A stretch of 5,879 nucleotides of DNA from contig JAISZQ010000274.1 in assembly GCA_031269165.1 (NCBI GenBank), positions 1-5,879 on the forward strand, in the 5' to 3' direction. Positions within the stretch are counted from its first letter, which is position 1, and every line of letters begins with the position of its first letter. This DNA is from Spirochaetaceae bacterium. Lineage in GTDB: Bacteria; Spirochaetota; Spirochaetia; Treponematales; Breznakiellaceae. Both the position numbers and the translations under genes were made by a program. The notes below the pieces were generated by a model, which searched no databases, was not told where the DNA came from, and worked only from the letters and a program-made list of their open reading frames with translations. Shown here in pieces: positions 5,660 through 5,879 of the stretch.

Positions 5660-5733
5660 TATGGTGTCATCGGTGATTCATGCGGATCCGGTTTACCGCG
5701 ATCCCGTTGTGGTTCACGCGACACATTATTCCC

Positions 5734-5762
5734 TGTTGTTTTTCGCCAATCCGTGCTATACT
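5734..5762 (+). promoter_or_regulatory. Extended -10 promoter of the Rpn-family gene, transcript start at ATG
   Basis: TGCTATACT (5754-5762) combines the TGn extension with a 5-of-6 -10 hexamer (TATACT, 5757-5762), almost the same block as the argG promoter (TGCTATAAT). A weak -35-like TGTTGT or TTGTTT lies at 5734-5741. Normal spacing puts the transcript start at 5769, the A of the ATG. No Shine-Dalgarno sequence is present between the box and the ATG. Confidence 0.65.
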
Positions 5763-5768
5763 ATCCCT

Positions 5769-5879
5769 ATGAAAACCAAACCGAAGCGTCTCCGCGTCCT
5801 CAACGATTTTGCCTTCCAAAAAAGTTTCGGTGAAAAGGGCAGCGAGCCCCAGCTCATCTCCTTTCTTAACGCGGTTCTG
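5769..5879 (+). CDS. Rpn-family PD-(D/E)XK nuclease / putative transposase, N-terminal part (3' end outside window)
   Basis: Only the first 37 residues are present. The stretch LNDFAFQKSFGEKGSEPQLISFLNAVL matches the N-terminal signature of the PDDEXK nuclease 'transposase' family (Rpn; NDxxFxKxFGexG...LxxFLNAvL), which is often multicopy in Treponema-type spirochaetes and many gut bacteria. E. coli Rpn proteins are DNA endonucleases that promote RecA-independent recombination. The catalytic D...E-x-K residues would lie further on and cannot be seen, so activity is unknown. An in-frame TTG at 5736 is a possible earlier start, but the family pattern and the promoter position favour the ATG. 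It lies directly downstream of the densest group of palindromic repeats in the window. Confidence 0.8.
   Translation, partial: MKTKPKRLRVLNDFAFQKSFGEKGSEPQLISFLNAVL

Noticed and set aside
5633..5768. tRNA or other known RNA gene before the Rpn-family gene
   Set aside because: A GGTTCA-like stretch is present, but no cloverleaf arms or acceptor stem could be assembled.

Overview
The window carries five protein-coding genes and a partial sixth. All are on the + strand, in GC-rich, G-heavy DNA, and the gaps between them hold palindromic repeats. The organism is probably a spirochaete of the Treponema/Leadbettera kind. The evidence is the MurC variant (ETCEYRRHFL and ESDHQDYF around the nucleotide-binding core), the start of a PD-(D/E)XK 'transposase' (Rpn family), and intergenic palindromes. 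This placement is recalled from family resemblance, not from any search.

Layout. Positions 2-457 are the C-terminal part of a zinc-type alcohol dehydrogenase of the RspB/LgoD kind. Positions 458-745 hold small GC hairpins, a ~140-nt imperfect palindrome and a lone repeat arm. Positions 746-1588 (kduI) and 1657-2424 (kduD) form a two-gene hexuronate unit. Positions 2528-3730 are argG, with its own extended -10 promoter and a GTG start. Positions 3731-3929 hold a strong 15-bp hairpin of the repeat family. Positions 3930-5399 are murC, apparently leaderless. Positions 5400-5768 hold a dense cluster of the same repeats. From 5769 to the end is the N-terminus of an Rpn-family nuclease, also apparently leaderless.

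How the genes work together. KduI and KduD catalyse consecutive steps that convert the unsaturated-uronate product 5-keto-4-deoxyuronate to 2-keto-3-deoxygluconate, which fits growth on pectin- or glycosaminoglycan-type polymers. The upstream dehydrogenase resembles sugar-acid dehydrogenases and may belong to the same catabolic locus. ArgG (arginine biosynthesis) and MurC (peptidoglycan precursor synthesis) are housekeeping genes, each with its own promoter, so the window is a set of short transcription units and not one operon.

Most notable signals: (1) a family of 16-nt arms, consensus GAGGCTGTTCCAAAAC and its complement, with seven clear copies that are all intergenic and mostly paired as inverted repeats; (2) a four-arm cluster after murC whose arms match best when nested; (3) a GC-rich motif shared between the pre-kduI gap and the interior of the last repeat element; (4) two genes whose -10 box predicts a transcript starting exactly at the ATG. 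No defence system, CRISPR array, tRNA or rRNA is visible.
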